The notes beneath the pieces were generated by a model. It made no database searches. It worked only from the letters and a program-made list of their open reading frames with translations, and was not told the origin of the DNA. Below, piece after piece: positions 37,708 through 49,014 of a stretch of DNA of 64,000 nt (positions are counted from its first letter, which is position 1; each line of letters starts with the position of its first letter). The stretch spans positions 2,988,267-3,052,266 of the forward strand of contig NZ_KZ454938.1 of the NCBI RefSeq assembly GCF_002797325.1, in the 5' to 3' direction. This DNA is from Bacillus sp. FJAT-45037 (GTDB lineage: Bacteria > Bacillota > Bacilli > Bacillales > Bacillaceae_D). The translations under genes were made by a program, and so were the position numbers.

Positions 37708-38716
37708 AAACGTTCACCTCCGGATCTCCATCCCACTCATCTGAGTAAATCCAACAACGGATTTGGTTTCCATTTTCATCTTCCTCAAGATCTGGTAGAC
37801 GCTTGCGGCAAATTTCACTTGCAAATGGACAACGCGGAGCGAAACGGCAACCTTCAGGCATATCTGCAGGACTTGGTACAGACCCTTGAATGACAGATAG
37901 CTCCTCTCCTTCGACGTCAACATCATGACGAGGCAAGGAGTTTAAAAGACCAACAGTATACGGGTGACGTGGGTTTTTAAATAGCTCTTTGATGCTTGCA
38001 TATTCAACCACTTTACCACAGTACATAACAGCTACGTAATCACATGTTTCAGCGACAACACCGAGGTCATGAGTAATCATGATGATTGACATACCTAAAC
38101 GGTCTTGAAGTTCTTTCATTAGCTCAAGAATTTGTGCTTGAATGGTTACATCAAGCGCAGTGGTTGGCTCATCAGCAATAAGTAGTTCTGGATTACAGGC
38201 AAGTGCCATGGCAATCATAACACGCTGACGCATTCCCCCAGATAATTCATGTGGGTATTGATGAACGCGTTGTTCGGGTGAAGGAATTCCTACAAGTTTA
38301 AGCATTTCAACCGAACGTTCAACAGCTGCCTTCTTGCCCAAACCTTGATGAATTCTATACGATTCTCCGATTTGTTCCCCTACTGTATAAACAGGGTTTA
38401 ATGATGTCATTGGTTCTTGGAAAATCATTGAGATTTCATTTCCACGAATTTTACGCATTTGACCTTCTGTTTTAGTAAGAAGGTCTTGACCTTTAAACAG
38501 AATTTCTCCACCGACATTTTTTCCTGGGTTTTGAATTAAACGAAGAATTGAAAGGGCTGTAATACTTTTACCGGAACCAGATTCCCCAACAATCCCAATT
38601 GTTTTTCCTTTTGGCACATCAAATGTAACACCGTCTACAGCTCTTACTTCACCTTGGTCAGTGAAGAATGATGTACGAAGGTCATTTACTTGAATAATGG
38701 ATTCATTTGTAGTCAC
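37688..38716 (-). CDS. Peptide-type ABC transporter ATP-binding protein (OppD-like)
   Basis: A 342-residue ABC ATPase that pairs with the OppF-like subunit. Walker A is GESGSGKSI, the signature is [15 protein letters not shown] and Walker B is [12 protein letters not shown]. The C-terminal [14 protein letters not shown] segment is typical of this transporter class. The start is a GTG at 38716. It lies 33 bases downstream of the first-listed permease gene (38750-39670) on the same strand. Confidence 0.92.
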   Translation of the reverse strand: MTTNESIIQVNDLRTSFFTDQGEVRAVDGVTFDVPKGKTIGIVGESGSGKSITALSILRLIQNPGKNVGGEILFKGQDLLTKTEGQMRKIRGNEISMIFQEPMTSLNPVYTVGEQIGESYRIHQGLGKKAAVERSVEMLKLVGIPSPEQRVHQYPHELSGGMRQRVMIAMALACNPELLIADEPTTALDVTIQAQILELMKELQDRLGMSIIMITHDLGVVAETCDYVAVMYCGKVVEYASIKELFKNPRHPYTVGLLNSLPRHDVDVEGEELSVIQGSVPSPADMPEGCRFAPRCPFASEICRKRLPDLEEDENGNQIRCWIYSDEWDGDPEVNVYEKRTS

Positions 38717-38749
38717 AGTGTTTCACACCCTTCATTAATTAAGTGACTC

Positions 38750-39670
38750 TTAATCAAGGTCAATACGCTTGTTTAAGAAGCGGTAAGATATATCAACAAG
38801 TAAGTTAACAAGTACGAATAGTAATGAAATAACAAGAACAGTACCTTGTACGATTGGGAAGTCACGAGCACGGATAGCATCAATGATTAATCGTCCCATA
38901 CCGTTAATCGCGAAAACAGTCTCTGTAAGAACTGTCCCACCTAGTAGTACCCCAAACTGTAAACCAACAACTGTAACAACAGGAATTAAAGCATTTTTAA
39001 GAGCATGGCGATAAATAACAACACGTTCTTTTACCCCTTTTGCACGAGCTGTACGAATATAATCTTGTCCAATTACCTCTAACATACTCGAACGAGTCAT
39101 ACGAGCAATAATAGCGGCTCCAGCTGTTCCGAGTGTAATAACAGGTAAGACAGCTTGCTGGAATGATCCCCAACCCGAAGGTAAGAATATCCGATGATCA
39201 ATAGCGAAGTATTGAATTAACATTAAACCGAGCCAGAAGTTAGGCATCGATAAACCAAATAATGCAACAATCATAATCATTGTATCAATTAATGTGTAGT
39301 GTTTCGTTGCAGAAATAATCCCTGCAATTAATCCTATAAATACACTTAAAATTGTACTATAAATCGCAAGTTCCATCGTAACCATAAATCGACCACTAAT
39401 TTCTTGTGTTACTTCACGTCCACTACGAATCGAGTTTCCTAAATCTCCTTGAATCGCATTTCCAACATAAGTCAAATATTGCTGTGGAAGGGGATCGTTT
39501 AATCCTAGACGCTCACGCATTTGTTCAACTTGAGCCTCAGACGCACTTTCACCAGCAATGATTTGCGCTGGATCACCAGGAATGAGGTGCATCATCGAGA
39601 AAACGAGAATTGTAACACCAAAAAGAACCGGGATCGTTTGAATTAATCGTCTAACTATATAAGTAAACAA
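38750..39670 (-). CDS. Peptide-type ABC transporter permease (OppB/DppB-like)
   Basis: A 306-residue inner-membrane permease starting MFTYIVRRLIQTIPVLFGV, the classic DppB/GsiC-type N-terminus. It has about six helices and an EAA-like cytoplasmic loop (YIRTARAKGVKERVVIYRHALKN in part). It begins with TTG at 39670, with GAGGTG upstream and an in-frame stop just before, so the start is well defined. It lies 17 bases after the second permease gene. Confidence 0.92.
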   Translation of the reverse strand: MFTYIVRRLIQTIPVLFGVTILVFSMMHLIPGDPAQIIAGESASEAQVEQMRERLGLNDPLPQQYLTYVGNAIQGDLGNSIRSGREVTQEISGRFMVTMELAIYSTILSVFIGLIAGIISATKHYTLIDTMIMIVALFGLSMPNFWLGLMLIQYFAIDHRIFLPSGWGSFQQAVLPVITLGTAGAAIIARMTRSSMLEVIGQDYIRTARAKGVKERVVIYRHALKNALIPVVTVVGLQFGVLLGGTVLTETVFAINGMGRLIIDAIRARDFPIVQGTVLVISLLFVLVNLLVDISYRFLNKRIDLD

Positions 39671-39687
39671 TCATCTACACCTCTTTT

Positions 39688-40584
39688 CTAGTTTTTCATC
39701 TTCGGATCAAGCGCATCACGTAATCCGTCACCAAAAATATTAAATGCTAGTACAACAATAACAATAGCCAAGCCTGGGAATAACGCAACATGTGGTGAGT
39801 CATACATATAATTTCGTCCTGCACTTAACATTGCCCCCCACTCAGGAGTCGGAGGTTGTGCCCCCATACCTAAGAAAGAAAGTCCACTTGCAGTTAAGAT
39901 CGCTGTTGCCATACGCAATGTAGCTTGGACAATAATAGGTGATAAAATATTTGGTAAAATGTGTTTAAAAATAATTCGACTATCGCTTGCACCAAGTGCA
40001 CGGACAGCATCAATGTATTCAAGCTTTCTAACAGAGAGTACTGATCCACGTACAATCCTAGCAAAAACTGGAATCGAGAATATTCCGACAGCTATGATTA
40101 CATTTGTTAAGCTTCCACCAAGTACACTGACAATTGCAAGTGCAAGTAAGATACCAGGGAAGGCAAGTAGAACATCCATGCAACGCATGATAATTGCATC
40201 TACACGTTTGCCGTAGTAACCAGATATTAATCCTAGGAAAACACCAAAAACTGTACCAATAACTACTGAAAACAACCCAATATATAAGGTGATTCCCATC
40301 CCGTGAATAATACGACTGAAAATATCACGTCCATGGTGGTCTGTTCCAAACCAGTGTTCGGAAGATGGTGTTGCTAGTTTGTTGATGTGGTTTTGCGCCG
40401 ATGGATCATACGGTGCAAATAATGGTCCGATAATCGCTACAATAACAAAAAATAAGATTAACACTCCACCGACCATTGCCGCTTTGTTTTTACGAAGCTT
40501 CTTATAGAAGTTCTTCATACTTTTAACCCGCGGGTTCGGTGGACGACTTTTTGTCATAGCATCATTTATCGTCTGTTCGCTCAT
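39688..40584 (-). CDS. Peptide-type ABC transporter permease (OppC/DppC-like)
   Basis: A 298-residue permease and the first gene of the leftward transporter operon. The N-terminal cytoplasmic region is followed by a hydrophobic helix and the conserved PSAQNHINKLATPSSEHWFG...DHHGRDIFSR pattern of OppC-type proteins. The C-terminal GAMLSAGRNYM segment is also typical. I chose ATG 40584, with AAAGGGTG about 7 bases upstream, over an in-frame GTG 9 bases earlier that overlaps that site. Confidence 0.92.
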   Translation of the reverse strand: MSEQTINDAMTKSRPPNPRVKSMKNFYKKLRKNKAAMVGGVLILFFVIVAIIGPLFAPYDPSAQNHINKLATPSSEHWFGTDHHGRDIFSRIIHGMGITLYIGLFSVVIGTVFGVFLGLISGYYGKRVDAIIMRCMDVLLAFPGILLALAIVSVLGGSLTNVIIAVGIFSIPVFARIVRGSVLSVRKLEYIDAVRALGASDSRIIFKHILPNILSPIIVQATLRMATAILTASGLSFLGMGAQPPTPEWGAMLSAGRNYMYDSPHVALFPGLAIVIVVLAFNIFGDGLRDALDPKMKN

Positions 40585-40648
40585 AATAGACACCCTTTCT
40601 CAAAATGCTTTAAATTTTGACAAAATTATTGTTGTACTACACCGCACT

Positions 40649-40676
40649 ATTATAGCACGTGCATTTTTTTTTACAA
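40649..40676 (-). promoter_or_regulatory. Candidate promoter of the leftward transporter operon
   Basis: On the minus strand TTGTAA (40671-40676) and TATAAT (40649-40654) are 16 bases apart, about 65 bases upstream of the permease start. Confidence 0.55.
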
Positions 40677-40824
40677 TGTTTTAAATATTTTTGTGGAATA
40701 ATGTCGATTGTTGATATTTTAAAAAGATTTTGAAAACTTTGTTAAGTTGTAAAAACACAAAAAAAGATTGGAAGCTACAATATTTGGTAAAGTAAATGAA
40801 TTATTAATAATTTTATAATATTTC

Positions 40825-40853
40825 TTGTTTTTGTGTAAAATTTAAGTTATAGT
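40825..40853 (+). promoter_or_regulatory. Promoter of the substrate-binding protein gene
   Basis: TTGTTT (40825-40830) and TATAGT (40848-40853) have a 17-base spacer, about 50 bases upstream of the GTG start. The 40594-40906 interval is AT-rich and holds the two divergent promoters. Confidence 0.65.
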
Positions 40854-40906
40854 AATATTGAATTTTGAAAAGTTCAAATACAAAGGAATATAGGGGGGTT
40901 ACGAAA

Positions 40907-42511
40907 GTGAAAATGTCTAAAAATTCACTTTTTGCTTTTTTGTTAGCTGTAGTATTCGCTGTAGTATTATCAGCATGTGCGAGTGAGCCGGACAGTTCTG
41001 GTGCACCAACTACTGATGAAGATGGCGAAACTGAGGCTTCTGAAGGCGGAGACTTAGTAATTGGAACTGGGTCAGATGCAGTTTCATTAGATCCAGCAAG
41101 TTCAAATGATGTTCCTTCAAGTAATGTTGTTGCGAATATGTATGAAACACTAATTTATCAGAATGAAGATCTTGAACTTGAGGCTGGACTAGCTGAAGAT
41201 TGGGAAATGATTGATGATAATACGTGGCAGTTTAAGATTCGTGAAGGGGTTAAGTTCCATGATGATTCGGACTTAACGGCAGAAGTTATTAAAGCGAATT
41301 ACGATCGCATTCTTGATCCAGAAGTAGCATCACCACGTTCATTCTTAATTGAAATGGTAACAGATATCGAAGTGATTGATGAGTATACATTAAACCTTAC
41401 GACTGAGTATCCATTCTCTCCACTACCTGCTCACTTAGCTCATAATGGTATGTCAATTGTTTCATTACCTGCAATTGAAGCTGATATGGAAGCTGTAGCA
41501 GATGGTGGTACACCTGGTGCTTCAATTAGTGAAAATCCAGCTGGGACAGGGTTCTTTAAGTATGATGAGTGGAACCCAGGTTCTTATGTACGCCTTGTGA
41601 AGAATGAAGACTATTGGGGCGAGCCTGCAAAGCTTGATTCAGTTACGTTCTCTGTAGTACCTGAAGATTTAACTCGTATTGCTGAACTTGAGACGGGTGG
41701 AGCGCACATTATCTTCCCAGTAAGCCCAAGTGATGTATCACGTGTAGAAAATACACCGGAAGTATCGTTAGACCGTACGAACAGTGTAAGTATCTCTTAT
41801 ATCGGATTTAACATGGAGAAAGAACCATTTGATGATCAACTTGTTCGTCAAGCAATCTCTATGGCAATTAATAAAGAAGGAATTGTTAGTGGTATCTTAG
41901 ATGACACTGGTCTTCCTGCAGTTGGGCCACTTGCTCCAGATGTATTTGGTTTTGATGATTCTGTAGATGCACTTCCGTATGATCCTGAAAAGGCACAAGA
42001 ACTACTTGCTGAAGCTGGATTCGAAGATGGATTCTCTACAACGATCTGGACAAATGATAACCGTGAGCGTATGGATATTGCTGAATACGTTCAAGCAGAA
42101 CTTTCAAAAATCAACGTAGATGTTAGTATTGAAGTCCTTGAGTGGGGTGCTTACTTAGAGCAAACTGCGAATGGTCAACATGATATGTTTATCCTTGGTT
42201 GGACAACTGTAACAGGTGATGCTGACTATGGTATGTATCCGTTATTCCACTCTTCTAATGTTGGGGAAGCTGGTAACCGTACATTCATGAAGGACGCTGA
42301 ACTTGATGAGATCTTAGTAGAAGCTCGTCAAACATCTGATGAAGAAACACGTCTTTCTCTTTACAAGCAAGCGCAAGAAATGCTTGTAGAAGATGCACCA
42401 ATGATCTACCTATATCACCAAGAGTACTTAGTTGGGGTTCGTGATAATGTACAAGGTTTCTGGAAACATCCAAATGGAACGTACATGCTTCATGATGTTT
42501 CAATTAACTAG
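40907..42511 (+). CDS. Peptide/glutathione-type ABC transporter substrate-binding lipoprotein
   Basis: A 534-residue family 5 solute-binding protein. The signal peptide ends in a lipobox (VVLSAC, Cys 24), so the mature protein is anchored to the outer face of the membrane. An acidic, Ser/Thr/Glu-rich linker follows. The GTGSDAVSLDPASSNDVPS segment and the overall sequence resemble glutathione/dipeptide binding proteins (GsiB-like), but the ligand cannot be read from the sequence. I chose GTG 40907, 7 bases after GGGGGGT. It is transcribed divergently from its permease and ATPase genes. Confidence 0.9.
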   Translation: MKMSKNSLFAFLLAVVFAVVLSACASEPDSSGAPTTDEDGETEASEGGDLVIGTGSDAVSLDPASSNDVPSSNVVANMYETLIYQNEDLELEAGLAEDWEMIDDNTWQFKIREGVKFHDDSDLTAEVIKANYDRILDPEVASPRSFLIEMVTDIEVIDEYTLNLTTEYPFSPLPAHLAHNGMSIVSLPAIEADMEAVADGGTPGASISENPAGTGFFKYDEWNPGSYVRLVKNEDYWGEPAKLDSVTFSVVPEDLTRIAELETGGAHIIFPVSPSDVSRVENTPEVSLDRTNSVSISYIGFNMEKEPFDDQLVRQAISMAINKEGIVSGILDDTGLPAVGPLAPDVFGFDDSVDALPYDPEKAQELLAEAGFEDGFSTTIWTNDNRERMDIAEYVQAELSKINVDVSIEVLEWGAYLEQTANGQHDMFILGWTTVTGDADYGMYPLFHSSNVGEAGNRTFMKDAELDEILVEARQTSDEETRLSLYKQAQEMLVEDAPMIYLYHQEYLVGVRDNVQGFWKHPNGTYMLHDVSIN

Positions 42512-42522
42512 TATAATAGAAG

Positions 42523-42557
42523 AAAGATGACCTTTTAAAAAAAGGTCATCTTTTTTT
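42523..42557 (+). terminator. Intrinsic terminator after the substrate-binding protein gene
   Basis: A strong AAAGATGACCTTTT stem with its complement and a T-run 12 bases after the stop codon. Confidence 0.92.
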
Positions 42558-42627
42558 GTGAAAACACTTGTACATTATAGTTGAACGTGATATTATATTT
42601 CTTGTCAGCAAGTTATTAGTACATCAC

Positions 42628-42720
42628 GGAGGAATACCCAAGTCTGGCTGAAGGGATCGGTCTTGAAAACCGACAGGCGGGTCAAACCGCGCGGGGGTTC
42701 GAATCCCTCTTCCTCCTCCA
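42628..42720 (+). tRNA. tRNA-Ser (anticodon TGA), discriminator base reads T
   Basis: A 93-base tRNA with acceptor GGAGGAA/TTCCTCC, anticodon loop CTTGAAA, the long variable arm of tRNA-Ser and an encoded CCA. The base between the acceptor stem and CCA (42717) reads T, whereas bacterial tRNA-Ser normally has G there. Position downstream of serS and before tadA matches B. subtilis. Confidence 0.96.
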
Positions 42721-42781
42721 TATTTTAATTATTCACACTGCCTACAGGGTAGTGTTTTTTTATACGCAATTTATTGTGTAG

Positions 42782-43282
<501 letters not shown>

Positions 43283-43292
43283 ATTCTTACAC

Positions 43293-43321
43293 TTGCATTT
43301 TGGTGGCAAACAAACTATACT
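43293..43321 (+). promoter_or_regulatory. Promoter of the SRP RNA gene
   Basis: TTGCAT (43293-43298) and TATACT (43316-43321) are 17 bases apart. Transcription would start near 43328, giving a precursor with a small GCGTC/GACGC hairpin before the mature 5' end. Confidence 0.75.
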
Positions 43322-43366
43322 AGGAAATGCGTCCGGCAAAGACGCCTAAACATTGTTATTCAATTT

Positions 43367-43635
43367 GCCGTGCTAGGTGGGGAGGTAGCGGTGCCCTGTA
43401 CCCGCAATCCGCTGTAGCGGGACTGAATCCCTTTCTGAGGTTTTGTCATCTTAAGGTCTGACCTAAGTAAGTGGTGTTGACGCTTGGGTTCCACGCAACG
43501 GAAACCCATGAATCCTGTCAGGTCCGGAAGGAAGCAGCAGTAAGTGGCCCCTTCCGTGTGCCGTGGAGTAGCCTGGGCCGAGCTAACTGCTTAGGTAACG
43601 CTTAGGGTGACACTATCGAAGAAAGGTGCACGGTA
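43367..43635 (+). ncRNA. scr: Signal recognition particle RNA (large Bacillus scRNA type)
   Basis: About 269 bases with complementary ends (GCCGTGC with GCACGGT). The conserved apical region GTCAGGTCCGGAAGGAAGCAGCA, given here only by its core GGAAGGAAGCAGCA, is at about 43525-43545; it binds Ffh. The length includes an Alu-like domain, as in B. subtilis. It lies between tadA and dnaX as expected. Confidence 0.95.
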
Positions 43636-43648
43636 TTATATAAAAATC

Positions 43649-43675
43649 AACAACCACTTAGGTGGTTGTTTTTTT
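43649..43675 (+). terminator. Intrinsic terminator of the SRP RNA gene
   Basis: AACAACCAC stem with its complement and a run of seven T residues. Confidence 0.9.
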
Positions 43676-43781
43676 ATTGCCTTTTTTAACTAGATTCTAA
43701 ATTCATCGTTTGATACTTTATTATCGCCTTTTAAATCGATATAATATGTAGTAGTCAGTAAAGAAGAAGGAGTGGGATGAT

Positions 43782-45467
43782 ATGAGCTATCAAGCATTAT
43801 ATCGCGTATGGCGACCGCAGCAATTGCGTGATGTTGTCGGGCAAGAGCATATTACAAAAACGCTGCAAAATGCTTTGTTGCAAAATAAATTTTCCCACGC
43901 TTATTTATTTTCAGGGCCAAGAGGAACGGGTAAAACAAGTGCAGCGAAGATTATTTCTAAAGCGATTAACTGTGAAAAAGCCCCTGTAGCTGAGCCTTGT
44001 AATGAATGTGCGTCGTGTATTGGTATTACAACAGGTGCTATTGTCGATGTCATGGAAATCGATGCTGCATCAAATAATGGTGTTGATGAGATACGTGATA
44101 TTCGAGATAAGGTAAAGTTTGCTCCGAATGAAGTACGATATAAAGTGTATATTATCGATGAGGTACATATGCTTTCAACAGGTGCGTTTAATGCGTTACT
44201 AAAAACGTTGGAAGAACCACCAAGTCATGTTATTTTTATTCTTGCTACAACAGAACCACATAAAATACCATTAACGATTATCTCGAGGTGTCAGCGTTTC
44301 GATTTTAAGCGTATTCCTAATGAGGCGATTGTTGGGAGAATGAGCGAGATTTTAGCCCATGATCAAATGGAAGTAGATCAAGATGCTCTTTCTTTGATCG
44401 CGCGTGCTGCAGATGGTGGGATGCGTGATGCGTTAAGTCTACTCGACCAGGCAATTTCTTATTCAGATGAGACGTTAACGATGCAGGATGTTCTTGCTAT
44501 TACAGGAGCTGTTTCAGAAGAGGCGTTGATGAGTCTTGTCGAAGCAATCGCTCAAAAACAAACGGTCCAAGCGTTAGAATTGCTTGATCGCTTAGTGAAA
44601 GATGGGAAAGAGCCAAGTCGGATGATGGAGGATCTTATCTACTTTATGCGAGACTTACTACTCTGTAAAACTGCTCCAGAATCAGTTGAACTATTGGAGA
44701 GAGCTAAGTCTGGGGAACGCACAAATGAATTAGCTAGTCTATTTGATTTAACTTGGCTCTATCAAGCAATTGATATTTTGAATACATCACAACAAGAAAT
44801 AAAGTGGTCCGCGCACCCTAAGATTATTCTTGAAATGGCGATCTTACGTTTGATTAATCAACGTGGTGAGCAGTCTTCGGTGGAAACGAAAAATATAGAG
44901 GTTCCTAATTTGACGCAATTAGAAGCGAAGGTAGAAGCGCTAGAAAAAGCGTTAAAGCAATTGAAGGCTAGTGGGGCTACAGCTACCGATGGTGATGGGC
45001 GTGGGCAACAAGCTGTAAAGCGACCAAAAAAACAAATTCCACAAACGAGAGTGAATACCACGAAAGTGAAGGAGCTCCTAAAAATGGCTTCTAAGCAAGA
45101 ACTTCATAAGGTTTCTTCGCAGTGGGGTGGTTTAATGGAGCAAGTGAAATCGCAAAATATTCCTGCTCACGCATGGTTGAGTGATAGTCGCCCTGTTGCA
45201 GCTGCGGACGGCTTTGTTCTTCTAGCGTTCCAAAATGAAATGCATCGTGATATGATGGATACAAAGTTCCGTCTATTTTTAGAAGAGGTGCTTCAAGACA
45301 TATTCGGGCGATCAATTACGTTTATGACCCTACTTCAAAACCAGTGGGAACGATTGAGAGAAGAGTATGTGAAAGAGCAACGAGGAGATGCTGAAGAAAG
45401 TGACCCTGTTGTAGATGAGGCACTGAAATTAGTAGGCTCTGACCTAGTTGAAATTATAGATGGTTAA
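43782..45467 (+). CDS. dnaX: DNA polymerase III subunit tau (DnaX)
   Basis: A 561-residue clamp-loader subunit. Walker A is GPRGTGKT (45-52), a four-cysteine zinc module follows (C64 onward, CEKAPVAEPCNECASC), and the Walker B and SRC motifs (IIDEVHML, ISRCQRF) are intact. The C-terminal third is the tau-specific part. At 45026-45032 there is an A AAA AAA heptamer in slippage phase; a -1 shift would stop at 45092-45094. A TATAAT at 43740-43745 may belong to its promoter. ebfC follows after 18 bases. Confidence 0.96.
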   Translation: MSYQALYRVWRPQQLRDVVGQEHITKTLQNALLQNKFSHAYLFSGPRGTGKTSAAKIISKAINCEKAPVAEPCNECASCIGITTGAIVDVMEIDAASNNGVDEIRDIRDKVKFAPNEVRYKVYIIDEVHMLSTGAFNALLKTLEEPPSHVIFILATTEPHKIPLTIISRCQRFDFKRIPNEAIVGRMSEILAHDQMEVDQDALSLIARAADGGMRDALSLLDQAISYSDETLTMQDVLAITGAVSEEALMSLVEAIAQKQTVQALELLDRLVKDGKEPSRMMEDLIYFMRDLLLCKTAPESVELLERAKSGERTNELASLFDLTWLYQAIDILNTSQQEIKWSAHPKIILEMAILRLINQRGEQSSVETKNIEVPNLTQLEAKVEALEKALKQLKASGATATDGDGRGQQAVKRPKKQIPQTRVNTTKVKELLKMASKQELHKVSSQWGGLMEQVKSQNIPAHAWLSDSRPVAAADGFVLLAFQNEMHRDMMDTKFRLFLEEVLQDIFGRSITFMTLLQNQWERLREEYVKEQRGDAEESDPVVDEALKLVGSDLVEIIDG

Positions 45468-45485
45468 TTTAAGGAGGATATTATA

Positions 45486-45797
45486 ATGAAAAACATGGGT
45501 AGTATGATGAAGCAAATGCAAAAAATGCAAAAGCAAATGATGAAAGCACAAGAAGAGCTAAAGGAAAAGACAGTCGAAGCAACAGCTGGTGGTGGAATGG
45601 TTACCGTTATTGCTAGTGGCGATAAGCGCATTGTTGATGTGCAGATCTCTGAAGATGTAGTAGACCCGGACGATATCGATATGCTTCAAGACTTAGTTCT
45701 AGCTGCAACGAACGAAGCGTTGAAAAAAGCTGATGAGTTAGCTGAACAAGATATGGGTAAATTCACTAAAGGAATGAACATGCCAGGAATGTTCTAG
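45486..45797 (+). CDS. ebfC: Nucleoid-associated protein EbfC/YbaB family (YaaK)
   Basis: A 103-residue protein with a methionine- and glutamine-rich N-terminal helix ([20 protein letters not shown]) and the [12 protein letters not shown] core of the family. It forms dimers that bind DNA and always accompanies dnaX and recR. AAGGAGG precedes the ATG. recR follows after 11 bases. Confidence 0.95.
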   Translation: MKNMGSMMKQMQKMQKQMMKAQEELKEKTVEATAGGGMVTVIASGDKRIVDVQISEDVVDPDDIDMLQDLVLAATNEALKKADELAEQDMGKFTKGMNMPGMF

Positions 45798-45808
45798 GAG
45801 GTTGTCAT

Positions 45809-46405
45809 TTGCAATATCCAGAACCAATTGCAAAGTTGATCGAGGGGTTTATGAAATTGCCGGGCATCGGGCCTAAGACTGCAAGTCGCCTCGCATTTTT
45901 TGTGCTCGATATGAAAGAAGATGATGTATTGGATTTCGCTAAAGCGTTAGTCAACGCTAAACGAAATCTGACGTATTGTTCAGTCTGTCTTAATATTACT
46001 GATTCAGATCCTTGTCGCATATGCGAAGATAATCACCGTGATCGATCAACTGTCTGTGTGATACAGGAAGCTAAAGATGTAATCGCAATGGAGAAGATGA
46101 AAGAATATCGTGGTCAATATCATGTACTTCACGGAGCGATTTCGCCAATGGACGGGATTGGACCAGAAGATATTAAGATCCCTGAATTATTAAAACGGCT
46201 ACAAGATGATACCATTACTGAAGTGATCATTGCGACAAACCCCACTATTGAAGGGGAAGCAACAGCGATGTATATTTCACGCCTAGTTAAACCTACAGGG
46301 ATAAAGGTAACAAGGATTGCTCATGGGTTACCTGTTGGTGGCGACTTAGAATATGCAGATGAAGTTACGTTATCTAGAGCTATAGAAGGAAGACGTGAAC
46401 TGTAG
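45809..46405 (+). CDS. recR: Recombination protein RecR
   Basis: A 198-residue zinc protein that forms a ring on DNA and works with RecF and RecO. The helix-hairpin-helix [15 protein letters not shown], the zinc motif [16 protein letters not shown] and the Toprim domain ([14 protein letters not shown]) are visible. It starts with TTG 45809 ([14 protein letters not shown]), preceded by GGAGGT that overlaps the ebfC stop. The start agrees with the family N-terminus. Confidence 0.96.
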   Translation: MQYPEPIAKLIEGFMKLPGIGPKTASRLAFFVLDMKEDDVLDFAKALVNAKRNLTYCSVCLNITDSDPCRICEDNHRDRSTVCVIQEAKDVIAMEKMKEYRGQYHVLHGAISPMDGIGPEDIKIPELLKRLQDDTITEVIIATNPTIEGEATAMYISRLVKPTGIKVTRIAHGLPVGGDLEYADEVTLSRAIEGRREL

Positions 46406-46418
46406 ACTGGAGGTTGTC

Positions 46419-46640
46419 ATGTTTTTCCGGAAAAAGGGAAGGTTACGAAATGAAGAAAACGAACGTCTGCTTCATGCTATCGAAACGATGAAAACGCGAT
46501 TGGATAGCGAGAGACATTTTGTTGCTCACGGCGTCGACCCGTCTGATGACATCCTTACACGTATTAAAATGAATGATTCGATCTACTCGTTTCTACTTAG
46601 AGAGGTCAGAAAGCAAAATGTTCAAAAGAACAAGCTATAA
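46419..46640 (+). CDS. yaaL: YaaL family protein (DUF2508)
   Basis: A 73-residue charged protein (MFFRKKGRLRNEENERLLHA) matching YaaL in length and place between recR and bofA. Function unknown. I chose ATG 46419, five bases after GGAGGT, over an earlier in-frame ATG inside recR. Its stop lies in a terminator hairpin. Confidence 0.85.
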   Translation: MFFRKKGRLRNEENERLLHAIETMKTRLDSERHFVAHGVDPSDDILTRIKMNDSIYSFLLREVRKQNVQKNKL

Positions 46641-46662
46641 AACACAGCTTGTTCTTTTTTTT
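46627..46662 (+). terminator. Intrinsic terminator at the end of yaaL
   Basis: AGAACAAGCT/AGCTTGTTCT stem followed by eight T residues, overlapping the yaaL stop. Confidence 0.88.
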
Positions 46663-46712
46663 GTTCTTAGAGCATAAAATGGAGGAAAGACAAGCTAATA
46701 TGAGGTGGTTGA

Positions 46713-46976
46713 ATGGATCCGATACTAATGATCGTGCTAATGGCTGGACTTGTAGTTTTATTATTAACAATGGGGGCGCCGGTTAAACCAATTCGCTTAG
46801 TAGGGCAGTTAGCTGTAAAAGTAGTCATTGGAGCGTTGTTACTTTTTTTTGTGAACGCGTTTGGTTCTTTCTTTGATTTTCATATACCTATTAATGGTGT
46901 AACGGCTCTTGTATCCGGATTGCTCGGTATTCCTGGTTTGCTTCTATTGATTATTACAAAACAATTTATACTATAA
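46713..46976 (+). CDS. bofA: Pro-sigma-K processing inhibitor BofA
   Basis: An 87-residue membrane protein with two or three hydrophobic segments and the conserved INGVTALVSGLLGIPGLLLL C-terminal motif. In sporulating cells BofA and SpoIVFA hold the protease SpoIVFB inactive until the forespore signals. Position downstream of recR-yaaL and before an rRNA operon is as in B. subtilis. Confidence 0.93.
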   Translation: MDPILMIVLMAGLVVLLLTMGAPVKPIRLVGQLAVKVVIGALLLFFVNAFGSFFDFHIPINGVTALVSGLLGIPGLLLLIITKQFIL

Positions 46977-46980
46977 TGTC

Positions 46981-47030
46981 AAAGTGAGAGCACTCTTCTT
47001 TATATAGAGAGTTCTCGCTTTGCTTTGTTT
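46981..47030 (+). terminator. Intrinsic terminator after bofA
   Basis: An imperfect inverted repeat (AAAGTGAGAGC... with ...GTTCTCGCTTT) ends in a T-rich tract. Confidence 0.7.
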
Positions 47031-47088
47031 ATAAACTAGTGTAAATGAGAATCGTATAATAGGAGTAAAACTTTTTTCTGAAAAACTA

Positions 47089-47118
47089 TTGCATACTTTA
47101 CTTAAACCGTGTTATATT
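47089..47118 (+). promoter_or_regulatory. rrn 2 promoter P1
   Basis: TTGCAT (47089-47094) and TATATT (47113-47118), nearly identical to rrn 1 P1. Confidence 0.75.
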
Positions 47119-47187
47119 ATTACATGTCGCTGAGACAACAACGCAACACGCGCTGCTGATAGGCGGAAAACATCTTAATGAAAATTA

Positions 47188-47216
47188 TTGACATAATGTT
47201 AATGGAATGTTAAGAT
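47188..47216 (+). promoter_or_regulatory. rrn 2 promoter P2
   Basis: TTGACA (47188-47193) and TAAGAT (47211-47216) with a 17-base spacer. Compared with rrn 1 there are extra bases between P2 and the 16S leader. Confidence 0.8.
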
Positions 47217-47347
47217 AATATTAAGTTAATAATGTCGCTAACAACGACAGAACAAACAAACGTTCTTTGAAAACTGAACAAAAGCCAAGCGAAAAAAATG
47301 AGATACATGATATCTCGTCAATGTTTTATTTTGAGCAATCAAACACT

Positions 47348-48902
<1,555 letters not shown>

Positions 48903-49014
48903 TGGAGTATTTTAACTCTAGTCGATGTATGACCTTGGGTCATATGCGCTTTGGATCTTTTGTTCAGTTTTGAGAGAACACAAAACTCTCAACATAAGCT
49001 AAGGGAATAAGGAA

